NCBI RefSeq assembly: GCF_029167105.1
Contig: NZ_JARFML010000003.1
Location: 1-64,000, forward strand
Source: Bradyrhizobium yuanmingense
Lineage (GTDB): Bacteria; Pseudomonadota; Alphaproteobacteria; Rhizobiales; Xanthobacteraceae
Direction of reading: 5' to 3'
Length of the DNA stretch: 64,000 bases
Position 1 is the first letter of the stretch. Every line of letters starts with the position of its first letter. A program made the position numbers and the translations under genes. This document shows positions 1-10,174 of this stretch, piece by piece. The notes under the pieces are model-generated. The model did no database searches and had not been told where the DNA came from. It worked only from the letters and a program-made list of their open reading frames with translations.

Positions 1-105
1 CGAGACCCGGCTCGATGGTTCGGTTCTCGACCGCGAAAGAGCCGCCAGCGCTTCAATCTCATCGTCGGTCATCGCCAATTCGACCGCTTGCCGCCATCCT
101 GCCAT
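1..105 (-). CDS. IS630-type transposase, N-terminal part, cut by window edge
   Basis: The minus strand from position 105 reads 35 open codons to the left edge, starting MAGWRQAVELAMTDDEIEAL and continuing into an ALSRSRTEPSSR stretch. This resembles the N-terminal helix-turn-helix region of rhizobial IS630-family transposases, where a TDDE/EIxxL segment precedes a run of arginines. Only the first 35 residues are visible, so integrity and catalytic residues cannot be judged. It lies directly left of an IS701-type element, in an IS-rich border. Confidence 0.5.
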   Translation of the reverse strand, partial: MAGWRQAVELAMTDDEIEALAALSRSRTEPSSRVS

Positions 106-195
106 GAAACCGCTCCTCGTTGCGCCAACCGCAACCGAGGAATCCGCCAACACTCAATCAGTTCCAGCGCAGGCTTCTTGGAATCGATCGTCTAG

Positions 196-1721
196 TCTTA
201 CTGAGTCAGAGTGTCGCGGCCTTTGTCGACAGGAATCATATATTTGAGAAGACTCACTTTTCAGCGTGGGGAGGCTGAGATGGGTCTGACAAAATCGCGG
301 GACGTAGCGTCGCGGTTTTCGGCATATTTTGAGGGCCTTGCGAGCGTGATCGGGCACGTGGGCCGAGCCAAACCGCTTCGCGATTATTGCATCGGTCTGT
401 TGATGCCTTGCGATCACAAGAGCGTCGAGCCGATGGCGGCGATCACGGCTCCTGAGCGGACAGCGGCGCAGCATCAGTCGTTGTTGCATTTTGTCGGTCA
501 AGGTGACTGGTCGGATCAGCAGGTGTTGGCCAAGGTCCGTGAGTTAGTGCTGCCGGGCATCGAACGCTGCGGGCCGATCGAAGCGTGGATCATTGATGAT
601 ACGGGCTTTCCCAAGAAGGGGCGGCATTCGGTCGGCGTTGCGCGGCAATATTGCGGCCAGTTGGGCAAGCAAGACAATTGTCAGGTGGCCGTATCTCTTT
701 CGTTTGCGAACCATCATGCGAGCTTGCCGGTGGCCTATCGGCTCTATCTCCCAAAGGAGTGGGTGACGGACCGTACACGTCGGCGCAAAGTCGGAGTTCC
801 CCAGAAGATCACCTTCAAGACCAAGCCGGCAATTGCACTTGATCATTTGCGCTGGGCCTGTGCGGAGGGCTTGCCGCGCGGCGTGGTCCTGATGGACGCC
901 GGCTACGGCACCGACACCGCTCTGCGTGAGAGTATTACCGAATTGGGCCTGAGCTATGTGGCCGGCATCTTGCCACAAACCTCGGTATGGGCGCCCGGAA
1001 CTGGACCGCGGCCACCGAAGAAATGGTCGGGGAACGGACGACCTCCAAAACTGCTACGGCGTGATAGCAAACACCGACCGATTTCGGTCAAGAAGCTTGC
1101 GATCGGTCTGCCAGCGCATGCTTGGCACAAGATCACGTGGCGTGAGGGTACGGCAGAACCGTTGTGTTCGCGTTTTGCCCGTGTGCGCGTCCGTCCGGCG
1201 CATCGAGATTACTGGCTCGCCGAAAGCCGGCCCGAGGAATGGCTTCTGATCGAGTGGCCAGAGGGCGAAGCAGCACCAACCAAATATTGGTTTTCAACGC
1301 TTGCGGCCAACATTGGATTTCGTCAGCTCGTCGATATTGCCAAGCTGCGCTGGCGCATCGAGCGCGACTACCACGAACTCAAACAGGAGGTTGGCCTTGG
1401 TCACTTCGAGGGGCGAAGCTGGCGTGGCTTCCACCACCACGCAACATTGTGCATTGCCGCCTACGGGTTCCTGGTCTCCGAGCGAGAGACGATTTCCCCC
1501 TCAGAAACAGCCTCCACCAAGCTCTTCAAGGAAATTGCCATTCCCGAAAGCTATCGGCCGAGGGGATCCGCCATTGCGGCCTGAACGGCACGTTCCGAAT
1601 TCGATTGCGACCGTCCGACGAAGATTGAGCGCGGCTCTCGTCGTCACACTATCTCGATGCCCTTGTTGCATCAGGGCAATCTCAAGTCAAAGTGGCTATC
1701 GAAATTTGTGACGCAGTAAGA
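196..1721 (+). mobile_element. IS701-family insertion sequence, apparently intact
   Basis: The ends form an inverted repeat: the left end reads TCTTACTGAGTCA and the right end, reverse-complemented, TCTTACTGCGTCA. Both are flanked by the tetranucleotide CTAG (192-195 and 1722-1725), which fits the 4-bp YTAR target duplication known for IS701 elements. The element is about 1.53 kb and holds one transposase ORF. It sits between an IS630 remnant and an older decayed IS, so it is probably a late insertion into IS debris. Confidence 0.8.
280..1584 (+). CDS. IS701-family transposase
   Basis: A 434-residue DDE transposase. The first Asp pair is in the IIDDTGFPKKG motif (about residue 106), the second Asp in VVLMDAGYGTDT (about 207), and the Glu in the WRIERDYHELKQEVGLGHFE block (about residue 373), followed by the typical RSWRGFHHH segment. 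I chose the ATG at 280, preceded by a GGGGAGG-like ribosome site, rather than the upstream ATG at 211, because 211 lies inside the terminal repeat region. The ORF is uninterrupted, so the element may still be mobile. Confidence 0.85.
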   Translation: MGLTKSRDVASRFSAYFEGLASVIGHVGRAKPLRDYCIGLLMPCDHKSVEPMAAITAPERTAAQHQSLLHFVGQGDWSDQQVLAKVRELVLPGIERCGPIEAWIIDDTGFPKKGRHSVGVARQYCGQLGKQDNCQVAVSLSFANHHASLPVAYRLYLPKEWVTDRTRRRKVGVPQKITFKTKPAIALDHLRWACAEGLPRGVVLMDAGYGTDTALRESITELGLSYVAGILPQTSVWAPGTGPRPPKKWSGNGRPPKLLRRDSKHRPISVKKLAIGLPAHAWHKITWREGTAEPLCSRFARVRVRPAHRDYWLAESRPEEWLLIEWPEGEAAPTKYWFSTLAANIGFRQLVDIAKLRWRIERDYHELKQEVGLGHFEGRSWRGFHHHATLCIAAYGFLVSERETISPSETASTKLFKEIAIPESYRPRGSAIAA

Positions 1722-1741
1722 CTAGCAGGCTGTTGAATAAC

Positions 1742-2078
1742 TCAGCCGCGTTCGCAGACGAAGGCTGAATCGTGGCCACCCCTGTGGATGTAGAGCTAGC
1801 CGGTGAGCCGACCGGCAGTGACGATCATAGCCCATCCGCGAATGCAGGCGGGGGCATTCTCGTCGTGCTTTTCCCATGAGAACTCCGCACAGGCCGAACC
1901 GTCTCTCGCGCCGTCGTGGATTTCGAGAAAGCCCTTCAGGGCCCAAGGCGATTTCGCCATCGGACTTGCCTTCGAAGGTGAGATGCGCCTCTTCGACAAG
2001 ATCGAGGAAGTCGCTGTCCCTGTTGTCCATCACGAGGATGCGCCAGCGGCCGACAATGGCCCTGGCGAACCCGAGCAC
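1742..2078 (-). pseudogene. Frameshifted small conserved hypothetical gene
   Basis: Three successive minus-strand frames together give one protein. The N-terminal part contains GRWRILVMDNRDSDFLDLV, the middle (another frame) contains GARDGSACAEFSW, and the end contains LYIHRGGHDSAFVCERG before a stop at 1742-1744. This matches my recollection of a small hypothetical protein common near transposases in rhizobia. At least two frameshifts make it non-functional. It abuts the right end of the IS701 element. Confidence 0.5.
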
Positions 2079-2118
2079 CCCTTGGCCATCAGCCGGTCTC
2101 TGCGATCAGTTTGGGCAA

Positions 2119-3201
2119 TCACACCAGATTGTAGGCGGTAAAGGCCCATCCGACGCGCTCACGACCACGGCACCCGGTCCTCTCGTGCCCGGCGATCGTT
2201 TTGATCCAGCCAAATGCCTCCTCGATGTGCTTGCGGATGCGCTGGCTGACGGCATGGCCGGCCGTGCCGCGTCGTTCGCCCGTCAATCGCAGCGCTGCGG
2301 TGGCTCGCGTTCTGCGCAACATATGGCGTCACATTCATCGAGAGCAGCTCGTTGACAAATCTTCTGCGTCATAGCTTTGTCGGCGCCAAGTGTGATCGCT
2401 GTCGGCCGGCCGGCATAGGGCTCGACCATGTGCAGCGCGGCCAATCGCTCGGCAGGACCATCGGCCTGCGTCAGGCAGGCGTCGACCAACAGGCTGTGGC
2501 GGTTCTCCATCAGCCCATGACCGATGAAGCCCAGCCTCCTCTCGTTGCCTTTACCCTTGCGGTCGAGCCTGGCATCAGGATCGGTAGTCGAAGCAGGGGT
2601 GTCGTTCGAGCGGTTCTGCCGTGGAAGTCCGCCTCTCATTGCGCCCGCCGCCTTGCGCCGGCGGCTCGCCCCGAGCCGTCCTTGGGCTTAACGGCCTTCA
2701 TCAAGGTCCAGGCGCTCGATCAGCGCGCCATCGTTTGAGAAGTGATCGCTCGACAGAAGTTCTTCACCTTGGCAGTGCCCGCACCGCCGCCCATAACTTC
2801 GCCGCGATGTCGCCATCCAGCAGCCGGTCGCGGTTCCTCGAGAACACCGAATGGTCGGACGCGGGTGTCGTCGATGCCAATTCCGCAAACCAGCGAAACA
2901 ACGGGTCATATCTCAACCGCTCCATCAGAAGCCGCGCGGACCGGATCGAATGAAACGCCGGCAACAGCGATACCCGCAGCTTCTCAGGTGGGATCGACGG
3001 CCTCCCAATCGGCGAATAGAGCGCAGCAAACTGGCGCTCCAGCACCGCCGGCGCTTCGTTCACGATGGTCCGGATCGCTCGCAGCGGATGACCACGCCGC
3101 GCCCGCGCCTCCAGATCAACGTAGCTAAACAGCTCCCCTGTTCGATTGTCGCCGGCGCGCACGCACCATCTTCGAATCGCGTCTGAGGGGCAATGAATCA
3201 T
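2119..3201 (-). pseudogene. Decayed IS5-type transposase
   Basis: Consecutive minus-strand fragments in different frames rebuild an IS5-type transposase. Segment 3201-2764 has the N-terminal domain (GELFSYVDLEARARRGHPLR, then LYSPIGRPSIPPEKL and DHSVFSRNRDRLL). Segment 2909-2688 has LLSSDHFSNDGALIE. Segment 2639-2283 has NDTPASTTDPDARL and GHGLMENRHSLLVDA. Segment 2322-2119 has IEEAFGWIKTIAG and a C-terminal AYNLV. Several frameshifts show that the copy is dead. Confidence 0.8.
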
Positions 3202-4198
3202 GGTCGCCGGTCGGCGGCGAGCGCCTTTTTCGAGCTAGAGCAGCCGCCCAGCTCAAGCGGCTGTCACCAACACTCTGAAACTTGCTTCGCAGCGTAGATC
3301 ATCTACGAATCTGCGGCTGGGAAAATTCGCAGCACAGTTGCGCGAAAATTTGCGGGAGTGGCGCATGCGCAGTATGACGTTTCGATCTCGGTCTTACTCG
3401 CCCTCGCCAATGCGCCGATGCGATCGGCAGCGTCAAAGGCATCGATCAGCGGTTTGCCATCGAGGCGCGAGGTAGGCGAGCGCCACAACGAACGCAGTCG
3501 TCCGCTCATGCTGGCAAGAAGGCTTTCCGACGTCCGACAATCTGCAAAGATCTTCGGCCAGCGTTAAGGTCAGCAAAGCCGTTGTTTATCGCCTAGTCCG
3601 ATGAGGCGGTCTGACCAGCGACTCCGAAGACGGGCGGTTGTTGCCGTGCACCCCTGCTGAGCGCAAGATCCGGCCGATAGCAATCGTCTCCACGACCGGG
3701 GTTTACAGGTTCCGATGAAGGAGGTTGCCGGGCTTCGCGCCTTGGTCCCCTCCACCCGGGATCAATGATGCCGATCCTCACGCTTGGCTTACTGGAGCTC
3801 TCGCCGGCTTAAAGACCACCCGCCAAGCGCCTCCCTCGCGTCTGATGTCTTTGTCCGCCGGCCTCTTCAATTGCTTTGATGGATTTTGATCAGCGCGGAA
3901 CGCGATTGTAGGCCGCTGCTTCTGTATCACCAAGCTGGCGCTTTCGATCTTCGGCAGCGAGACGACTAAAAACAAGGAATGGGGAGGGCAGCGACAGACG
4001 CGGAATGCCGTGCGGGGCAGATCGATGTTCCAGCGAGGAGCCTTGCTCCCTATTCACCCAATTGACTGCTGCGAATAGCTGCGAGACGGCAGGTCTTGGA
4101 GCCGGGGAGGCGCTGTGCGCTCGCCGTGACCTGTCGCCCACAATGTCGCTTGATGGGCCTGCAAACCACCCATCACAAGATCTGGAGGAGGTCTAGCG
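3202..4198. other. About 1 kb without a recognisable gene
   Basis: Short ORFs occur on both strands, but none shows a recognisable motif or a good ribosome site. The last 200 bases must hold the promoter and leader of the molybdenum hydroxylase operon. A GGAGGAGG-like site stands just before the ATG at 4199. The first part may be further IS debris. Confidence 0.5.
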
Positions 4199-4651
4199 AT
4201 GAGTGTTGAGCTTACGATAAACACGAGATCATACACTGTCGACGTGCCCTCGGATACGCCGCTGCTATGGGTGCTTCGCGATCTGATCGGGCTCACCGGC
4301 ACCAAATATGGCTGCGGAATTGCTCAGTGCGGCGCCTGCACGGTGCACGTGGGTGGCGTCGCAGTCCGGTCATGCATCACGGCCGTCGGTGACGTTACGA
4401 AACCGGTTACCACAATCGAAGGATTGGATGCCGAGGGCAATCACCCCGTTCAGAGGGCATGGCGAGAGGAGCGCGTCCCGCAATGCGGCTATTGCCAGGC
4501 AGGACAGATCATGCAGGCGGCCGCACTCCTCGCTGAGATCAAGAATCCTTCCGATCAGCAAATCAGCGATGCAATGGCGGGAAATATCTGCCGCTGTGGT
4601 TGCTACCAGCGCATCCTGTCTGGGGTGCGCGCAGCCTCGAGAGGGGTCTAG
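4199..4651 (+). CDS. 2Fe-2S subunit of a molybdenum hydroxylase (IorA/CoxS type)
   Basis: This 150-residue protein carries the two iron-sulfur domains of the xanthine oxidase family small subunit. The plant-ferredoxin-type domain has [16 protein letters not shown] (about residues 39-54), and the helical domain has [10 protein letters not shown] and [12 protein letters not shown] (about 98-142). It passes electrons from the molybdopterin subunit to an outer acceptor. A strong Shine-Dalgarno (AGGAGG) precedes the start. The large-subunit ATG follows after 2 bases, so the pair is co-translated. No FAD subunit is encoded nearby, so this looks like the isoquinoline 1-oxidoreductase (two-subunit) type that uses a cytochrome acceptor. 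Confidence 0.9.
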   Translation: MSVELTINTRSYTVDVPSDTPLLWVLRDLIGLTGTKYGCGIAQCGACTVHVGGVAVRSCITAVGDVTKPVTTIEGLDAEGNHPVQRAWREERVPQCGYCQAGQIMQAAALLAEIKNPSDQQISDAMAGNICRCGCYQRILSGVRAASRGV

Positions 4652-4653
4652 CG

Positions 4654-6975
4654 ATGACCATGAATGCGCTGCGAACCTCATCCGCTCCTTGCGTCAAAAT
4701 CGAGAACGTTAGCCGCCGTCAATTTCTTCGCTCGACGGCTGGATTGGCTGCCTTCGCTCTCGCCGTCGAGATCTCGAGCCTTGAGCCGAGTCTCGCTTAC
4801 GAAACCGGCGCCGCCCAGATGCCGCACGGGGTTGTCACCGACCCGCATGTCTTCGTCTCGATTGATTCGTCGGGAATTGTTTCGATTACGGCCCATCGTT
4901 CCGAGATGGGTACGGGAATTCGAACGTCACTTCCGATGGTAGTGGCAGATGAATTAGAGGCTGACTGGTCGAGGGTTCGTATAGTCCAGGCGCTTGCCGA
5001 CGAGCCGCGCTACGGCAATCAAGACACCGACGGGTCTCGTAGCATGCGTCACTTCTTCCAGCCGATGAGACAGGTCGGCGCGGCGATGCGTCAGATGCTC
5101 GAGCATGCAGCGGCAGAAAGATGGGGAGTTTACTTGTCGGAGGTTCAAGCCACAAATCACGAGGTGATACATCGACGGACCGGCCGCAAGCTTGGTTACG
5201 GCGAACTCGCAAGCGCAGCGATGGACTTGGCGACCCCGCCAATGGACTCCCTGAAGTTCAAATCCGACGACGCTTTCCGATATATCGGGTACGGCAACGT
5301 TCAAATCTATGACTTGTTCGACATCACCATCGGCAGGGCACAGTATGGATATGATGTTCGGTTGCCCGGCATGAAATACGCCGTGATTGCTCGCCCTCCC
5401 GTTGTTGGTGGGAGGATAAAATCCTTCGATGCAACCGACGCGCTCAAGATTCCAGGCGTCGAAAAGGTGCTTGAGCTTAAGGTTAGTTGGGAGCCGCCCG
5501 CCGCATTCTCACCTCTTGGTGGGATCGCTGTGGTGGCCACCAACACGTGGGCGGCCATAAAGGGTCGAGAGGCCCTGAAGCTCGATTGGGAGGCCGGCGA
5601 AAATAGCGGCTATGATTCCGCCGCATACAGACTGCAGATGGCGGAAGTTGCGAACAGGCCGGGGCGCGTCGAGCGCAATCAAGGAGATTTCGACCGGGCG
5701 TTCGCCGCAGCGTCAAAAATTCTATCGGCCGAATATTACGTGCCACACTTGGCTCAAGCATCGATGGAACCACTGGTTGCGACAGCGATCATTCGCAATG
5801 GTGAGTGCGAAGTCTGGGCACCGTTGCAATCCCCGTTTGGCGCGCGCGAAGCACTCGCCAAGCTGCTCGATTTTCCGATTGAAAGGGTCAAGGTGAATGT
5901 CACTCTTCTTGGTGGGGGCTTTGGCAGGAAGTGCCAATCAGACTTCGCGCAGGAAGCCGTACTGCTCGCGAAGGCACTCGATGGCGCGCCGGTTAAGGTG
6001 GCCTGGACGCGAGAGGACGACCTCCATCATAGCTTCTATCATACTGTCACCTATTCGCGTTTGGACGCAGGCGTTGACTCATCGGGAAACGTGATTGCGT
6101 GGCGGCACCGTTCTGTCGCGCCAACCTTGTTTGCAAATTTCAAGCCTGATCCAAAGCGCGAGCAGGCTGTTGAACTCGGGTTAGGGCTTGCAGATGTCGC
6201 GTTGGACATCCCGAATGTGCGTGTCGAGACCGGTGAAGCGGCAGCACTGACCCGGATCGGTTGGTTTCGGTCAGTCAACAACATACCTCATGCGTTTGCC
6301 GTGCAATCTTTCATTGCAGAGATCGCGCGAGCCCTGAGGAAAGATCCCAAAGACTTCCTCCTCGAGATCATCGGACCCCCACGAAGGCTTGAGCTAGAGA
6401 AACTCGGGGTGACGGATCCGCTTTGGAATTATGGCGATCCGTATTCGACCTACCCCATCGATACGGGACGTCTCGCGAACGTGGTGAACTTGGCGGCTTC
6501 GCGTGCGAACTGGGGAAGCCCGCTCCCTAAGGGCAGCGGGCTTGGAATTGCGGTGCACCGCAGCTTCCTCTCGTACGTGGCGACCGTTGTCGAAGTTAGC
6601 GTGGATGGCCGAGGAAAGCTTATCATCCCACGCGTGGAGACTGCGATCGACTGCGGTTTTGCCGTCAACCCCGAGCGGATCCGGTCCCAGATCGAGGGTG
6701 CAGCAGTCATGGGGCTCAGCAATTTCATCGGCGAGATCTCCTTCGCCAAGGGGCGTGCCGAGCAGAGTAATTTCGATAGCTATCCGGTCGCACGCATCGA
6801 CAATGCACCGATAAATGTACGTGTTCATATCGTTCCGAATGGTTCTGACGTCCCCCCGGGCGGGGTCGGGGAGCCGGGAGTGCCGCCGTTTCTGCCGGCG
6901 CTCTGCAACGCGATCTTCGCCGCGACGGGCAAACGCATTCGTTCGCTTCCGGCAGGCGATCAGATCCGCGTCTAG
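4654..6975 (+). CDS. Molybdopterin subunit of a molybdenum hydroxylase (IorB type), Tat-exported
   Basis: About 773 residues when started at the ATG at 4654, 2 bases after the small subunit. An earlier in-frame ATG at 4600 lies inside the small-subunit gene and is unlikely. The N-terminus has a twin-arginine signal ([19 protein letters not shown], about residues 20-38), so the enzyme is probably periplasmic. Family blocks include [20 protein letters not shown], the GGGFGRK loop, and a C-terminal [20 protein letters not shown] segment, where the Glu of GEPG is the expected catalytic base. The substrate cannot be read from sequence. Aldehydes and N-heterocycles are the usual substrates of this group. 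Confidence 0.88.
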   Translation: MTMNALRTSSAPCVKIENVSRRQFLRSTAGLAAFALAVEISSLEPSLAYETGAAQMPHGVVTDPHVFVSIDSSGIVSITAHRSEMGTGIRTSLPMVVADELEADWSRVRIVQALADEPRYGNQDTDGSRSMRHFFQPMRQVGAAMRQMLEHAAAERWGVYLSEVQATNHEVIHRRTGRKLGYGELASAAMDLATPPMDSLKFKSDDAFRYIGYGNVQIYDLFDITIGRAQYGYDVRLPGMKYAVIARPPVVGGRIKSFDATDALKIPGVEKVLELKVSWEPPAAFSPLGGIAVVATNTWAAIKGREALKLDWEAGENSGYDSAAYRLQMAEVANRPGRVERNQGDFDRAFAAASKILSAEYYVPHLAQASMEPLVATAIIRNGECEVWAPLQSPFGAREALAKLLDFPIERVKVNVTLLGGGFGRKCQSDFAQEAVLLAKALDGAPVKVAWTREDDLHHSFYHTVTYSRLDAGVDSSGNVIAWRHRSVAPTLFANFKPDPKREQAVELGLGLADVALDIPNVRVETGEAAALTRIGWFRSVNNIPHAFAVQSFIAEIARALRKDPKDFLLEIIGPPRRLELEKLGVTDPLWNYGDPYSTYPIDTGRLANVVNLAASRANWGSPLPKGSGLGIAVHRSFLSYVATVVEVSVDGRGKLIIPRVETAIDCGFAVNPERIRSQIEGAAVMGLSNFIGEISFAKGRAEQSNFDSYPVARIDNAPINVRVHIVPNGSDVPPGGVGEPGVPPFLPALCNAIFAATGKRIRSLPAGDQIRV

Positions 6976-7059
6976 CGACTATACGTCACTATCGTGCAGA
7001 GCGGCGATTGAGCTCGAGCACAGTCATCAAAAATAGTTGGCCACTAGAGGAGTGAAGGG

Positions 7060-8847
7060 ATGTCCAAGGTTAGCAGGGCGCGCGCTGGAGTATGGGAGAT
7101 CGTCAGCACGATCGTGGGGATTGGCCTGATGGGAGGAGGCCTCGGCAGTGCGGCGGCGGCTGCCGACAAGACGACCGAAAAGCGCCTTCTCAATGCGGCC
7201 CAGGAAACGAGCAACTGGCTGCATCACCACCGCGACTATACGGCACAGCGTTACTCACCGCTGAGCCAAATCAATCGCAATACCGTCAAGGGGCTGCGCG
7301 TTGCCTGGACAATGGCACTGGGTGGCATCGAAGGTGGCGGCATCTGGAGTCATGGCGGTCTCGAAGGAACTCCGATTGTCGAAAACGGATTCATGTATGT
7401 CACCGACGGATGGGGATCCGTCTACAAGATCGATCTGCACGGCGGAAACGGAAATCTGGTCTGGAAAATGGACCCGAAGACCGACCATGACTGGGCCGGG
7501 GCGATTGCTTGTTGCGGCGTCAACAATCGAGGCGCTGCGCTATGGGACAATTTTGTGATCTCCCATACCCTTGACGGGCGTTTGGTTGTAACGAACAAGG
7601 ACGATGGCAAAGTCGCCTGGGAGCGTAGAGTGGCCGATCCCGACAAGGGCGAGGTGATCACTGGCGCCCCTTTAGTCGTCAAGAACATGGCCATCACCGG
7701 TGTAGCGGGTGCCGAGTACGGTATCCGAGGTTGGATTGCTGCCACCGACCTGAAGTCTCAAAAGGAGGTGTGGCGTACCTATACGATTCCAGCAAAGGGT
7801 GAACCGGGGAACGAAACTTGGAAGGATGGTCATGAGGCGTGGAAGACGGGTGGGGGATCGACTTGGGTAACCGGGTCGTATGATGCACAAGCTCACTTGA
7901 TCTACTGGGGCGTCGGAAATCCCGGGCCGGATTTCGATTCCGAATACCGTCAAGGCGATAACCTTTATACCGATAGTACCCTTGCGTTGGATCCAGACAC
8001 TGGCAAGGTCAGATGGCACTTTCAGCACACACCAAATGATCCATTTGACTATGATAGTGTTGCGGAGAGAGTTCTCGTCGACCTCCCGTTCAAGGGAAAG
8101 ACGCGCCAGGTCGTACTTGAAGCGGACCGCAATGGCTTCGCTTATGCACTCGACCGCACCGACGGCTCATTCCTTTGGGCCACCCCGTTCGTGAAGAAGG
8201 TCACCTGGACCAAGGGCATCAACCCTGAAACGGGAAAGCCGATTGAGTATGATCCCGAAAAAGGCGTGCAGACCTACGATCCTCAGGCGACGCTGAACCG
8301 GAAAAACACGCACGTCACCATTTGTCCCGGACACAACGGCGGCAAGAACTGGCCGCCGACCGCATACCATCCGGACTTGAAGACCTGGTACATCCCGGTC
8401 ATCGAGAGCTGTGACGAGTTAGATAACAAGGAGACCAAGCCTGGCGATTGGAAAGCTCGTGAATTTTTCACGGGAGGTGGTCCAGTCGTGAAGATGCCCA
8501 TAACAGGAAGCGTGACCGCTATCGACGCGACAACAGGTAATGTCACGGGCAAATATGAGACCAAGTATCCAATGCTGGGCGGGCTTCTTGCAACACCAGA
8601 GCTGATATTCGCTGGCCATCCCTCCGGAGAGCTCTACGCTCTCGATGCCAAGACTCTCAACAAGCTGTGGGAGTTCAACACGGGCGGCGGCGTCAACGCG
8701 CCCCCCATGACGTTCTCGGTCGACGGCAAACAATACATCGCGATTCTCGTGGGGCTGGGCGGCGCCTGGGACAAGTGGAACCTCGATTCCACAAAGGGCT
8801 TGGAGAAGGTCCCCCCAGGCTCCACGCTGTACGTTTTCGCATTGTGA
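7060..8847 (+). CDS. PQQ-dependent alcohol/aldehyde dehydrogenase with lanthanide-type metal site
   Basis: A 595-residue quinoprotein with a Sec-type N-terminus (a hydrophobic stretch ending about residue 30). It has the vicinal disulfide AIACCG (Cys151-Cys152) and the metal ligands Glu219 (in GAEYGIRG), Asn287 (in VGNPGPDF) and Asp330. Residue 332 is also Asp (FDYDS). An Asp two residues after the catalytic Asp marks lanthanide-dependent XoxF/PedH-type enzymes, while calcium enzymes have Ala or Ser there. It lies 84 bp after the molybdenum hydroxylase and 62 bp before a cytochrome c gene, which suggests a periplasmic oxidation chain. An AGGAG-like site precedes the ATG. Confidence 0.9.
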   Translation: MSKVSRARAGVWEIVSTIVGIGLMGGGLGSAAAAADKTTEKRLLNAAQETSNWLHHHRDYTAQRYSPLSQINRNTVKGLRVAWTMALGGIEGGGIWSHGGLEGTPIVENGFMYVTDGWGSVYKIDLHGGNGNLVWKMDPKTDHDWAGAIACCGVNNRGAALWDNFVISHTLDGRLVVTNKDDGKVAWERRVADPDKGEVITGAPLVVKNMAITGVAGAEYGIRGWIAATDLKSQKEVWRTYTIPAKGEPGNETWKDGHEAWKTGGGSTWVTGSYDAQAHLIYWGVGNPGPDFDSEYRQGDNLYTDSTLALDPDTGKVRWHFQHTPNDPFDYDSVAERVLVDLPFKGKTRQVVLEADRNGFAYALDRTDGSFLWATPFVKKVTWTKGINPETGKPIEYDPEKGVQTYDPQATLNRKNTHVTICPGHNGGKNWPPTAYHPDLKTWYIPVIESCDELDNKETKPGDWKAREFFTGGGPVVKMPITGSVTAIDATTGNVTGKYETKYPMLGGLLATPELIFAGHPSGELYALDAKTLNKLWEFNTGGGVNAPPMTFSVDGKQYIAILVGLGGAWDKWNLDSTKGLEKVPPGSTLYVFAL

Positions 8848-8909
8848 TCCGCCCTGTGGCGAAGTGGGGCGCCCAGCGCGCCCTACTTCGTCGATAGTTC
8901 GAGGAACGA

Positions 8910-9524
8910 ATGGAATTGACAGTTGTGCGCGTGAATCAAAGGGCTAATGGCGCGCTGCGCCTTGCCGTAATTGGCTTGATGGCAAGTGGCTGGGCGTTTC
9001 TCGCGCTACCAGAATTGGCGCTGGGCGAAGGTGGCACACCCGTACCGGGGCCCGTTATCAACGGAGTGCACCGTGCGCTCGATGAAGGGCAGCGCATCTA
9101 CGAAAAGGCAAACTGCGTCGGCTGCCACAAATGGCACGGCGACGGAGGCGGCGGTTATGGTGGCGCAGCGCTCTCGTTGCGAGCAACACAGCTCACCCGC
9201 GATGAAATCGTCGAGGTCGTCCATTGTGGGCGGCCAGGAACGGGAATGCCGCATTTTGATCGTGAGGCCTACAAGGACTACCGGTGCTATTCGGGCATCT
9301 CGGCTCAAGATATCGGCAAGGATCTGCCTCCGGGTGCAGCTACGTTTCTCCGGCCGATGGAGATCGAAAAGGTCGTTGACTATGTTCTGAAGCATATCAA
9401 GGGCAAGGGGCCGACAAGCTATCAAGACTGCATTGACTTCTACGGGGACAGCTCGAGGGCCTGCGAAGTCTACAAGAACATCTCGATCAACTCGCAGGCG
9501 ATCGAGGCGGAAAAGAAGCGATGA
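8910..9524 (+). CDS. Periplasmic cytochrome c, electron acceptor of the dehydrogenases
   Basis: A 204-residue protein with an N-terminal hydrophobic signal (LAVIGLMASGWAFLALPELA), one haem-binding motif CVGCHKWH (about residues 70-77), and a likely axial Met in GTGMPHFD. It contains further cysteines near the C-terminus (YQDCIDFYGDSSRACEVY). The stop codon overlaps the next start (ATGA), so the following gene is translationally coupled. It probably takes electrons from the PQQ dehydrogenase and perhaps from the molybdenum hydroxylase. Confidence 0.85.
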   Translation: MELTVVRVNQRANGALRLAVIGLMASGWAFLALPELALGEGGTPVPGPVINGVHRALDEGQRIYEKANCVGCHKWHGDGGGGYGGAALSLRATQLTRDEIVEVVHCGRPGTGMPHFDREAYKDYRCYSGISAQDIGKDLPPGAATFLRPMEIEKVVDYVLKHIKGKGPTSYQDCIDFYGDSSRACEVYKNISINSQAIEAEKKR

Positions 9525-10174
9525 CCCGAACATCATCGATCTGGCTGCTGCCACTGTTGCTTCTGTCATTCGCTAGCGGCGACGTTAAAGCGAACGAGGC
9601 GGCCGATTTGCGCGACCTCAGTCTTGGGATGTCGGTCGCCAGCATTCCCCCTGAAGAGTATATTAAGCTTAGGTGCGCCGACAAAGAAGGGGCCAAGCTG
9701 GCTGGCTGGAACGACTTCCAAGCGTGTCCCGCTGATCAAATGGGTCTGCACAATCTCTCGTTTCGCTTCAATGACGACCTCAATCCACTGGCGGCGCTGA
9801 GCGATAAGTATCAGGGTACGAAGCTCGGTGGTCATCCCGTGCTGCTGATGGGAATGGTGAACAATAGGGGCGCCTTGCAAGGTATTCGGATCGACACGGA
9901 TCCGAACGCACGTCCCTTCTGGCGTAAGAAAGCATACCTGTTGGCACTCATAGTGAAAGCTCGATATGGGGAGGCCGGGTGGAGTTGCCGAGAGGCGGAG
10001 CCTCTCGAAGGAGAAGCTCCGGTGGGCGGTTTGCTTATCAAGGAGCACTGCGAGAAGCGCGCAGGCCGTCGTCGCCTGGTTTTAGATCGGGAAGTCTACC
10101 GCCGTGCCGGGCAGCCTCTGTCGGACTTTGTCAATGTCACCCGATTCATCATCGAACAGACGACAGACCCATGA
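9521..10174 (+). CDS. Secreted protein of unknown function in the oxidation operon
   Basis: 217 residues beginning with a clear signal peptide (SIWLLPLLLLSFASGDVKA). The start overlaps the cytochrome stop as ATGA. The mature part has four cysteines, spread widely (LRCADK, FQACPA, WSCREA, EHCEKR), which fits a disulfide-stabilised periplasmic fold. I do not recognise the family. Tight coupling suggests a role with the dehydrogenase/cytochrome pair, such as assembly or substrate binding, but that is inference. Confidence 0.7.
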   Translation: MTRTSSIWLLPLLLLSFASGDVKANEAADLRDLSLGMSVASIPPEEYIKLRCADKEGAKLAGWNDFQACPADQMGLHNLSFRFNDDLNPLAALSDKYQGTKLGGHPVLLMGMVNNRGALQGIRIDTDPNARPFWRKKAYLLALIVKARYGEAGWSCREAEPLEGEAPVGGLLIKEHCEKRAGRRRLVLDREVYRRAGQPLSDFVNVTRFIIEQTTDP

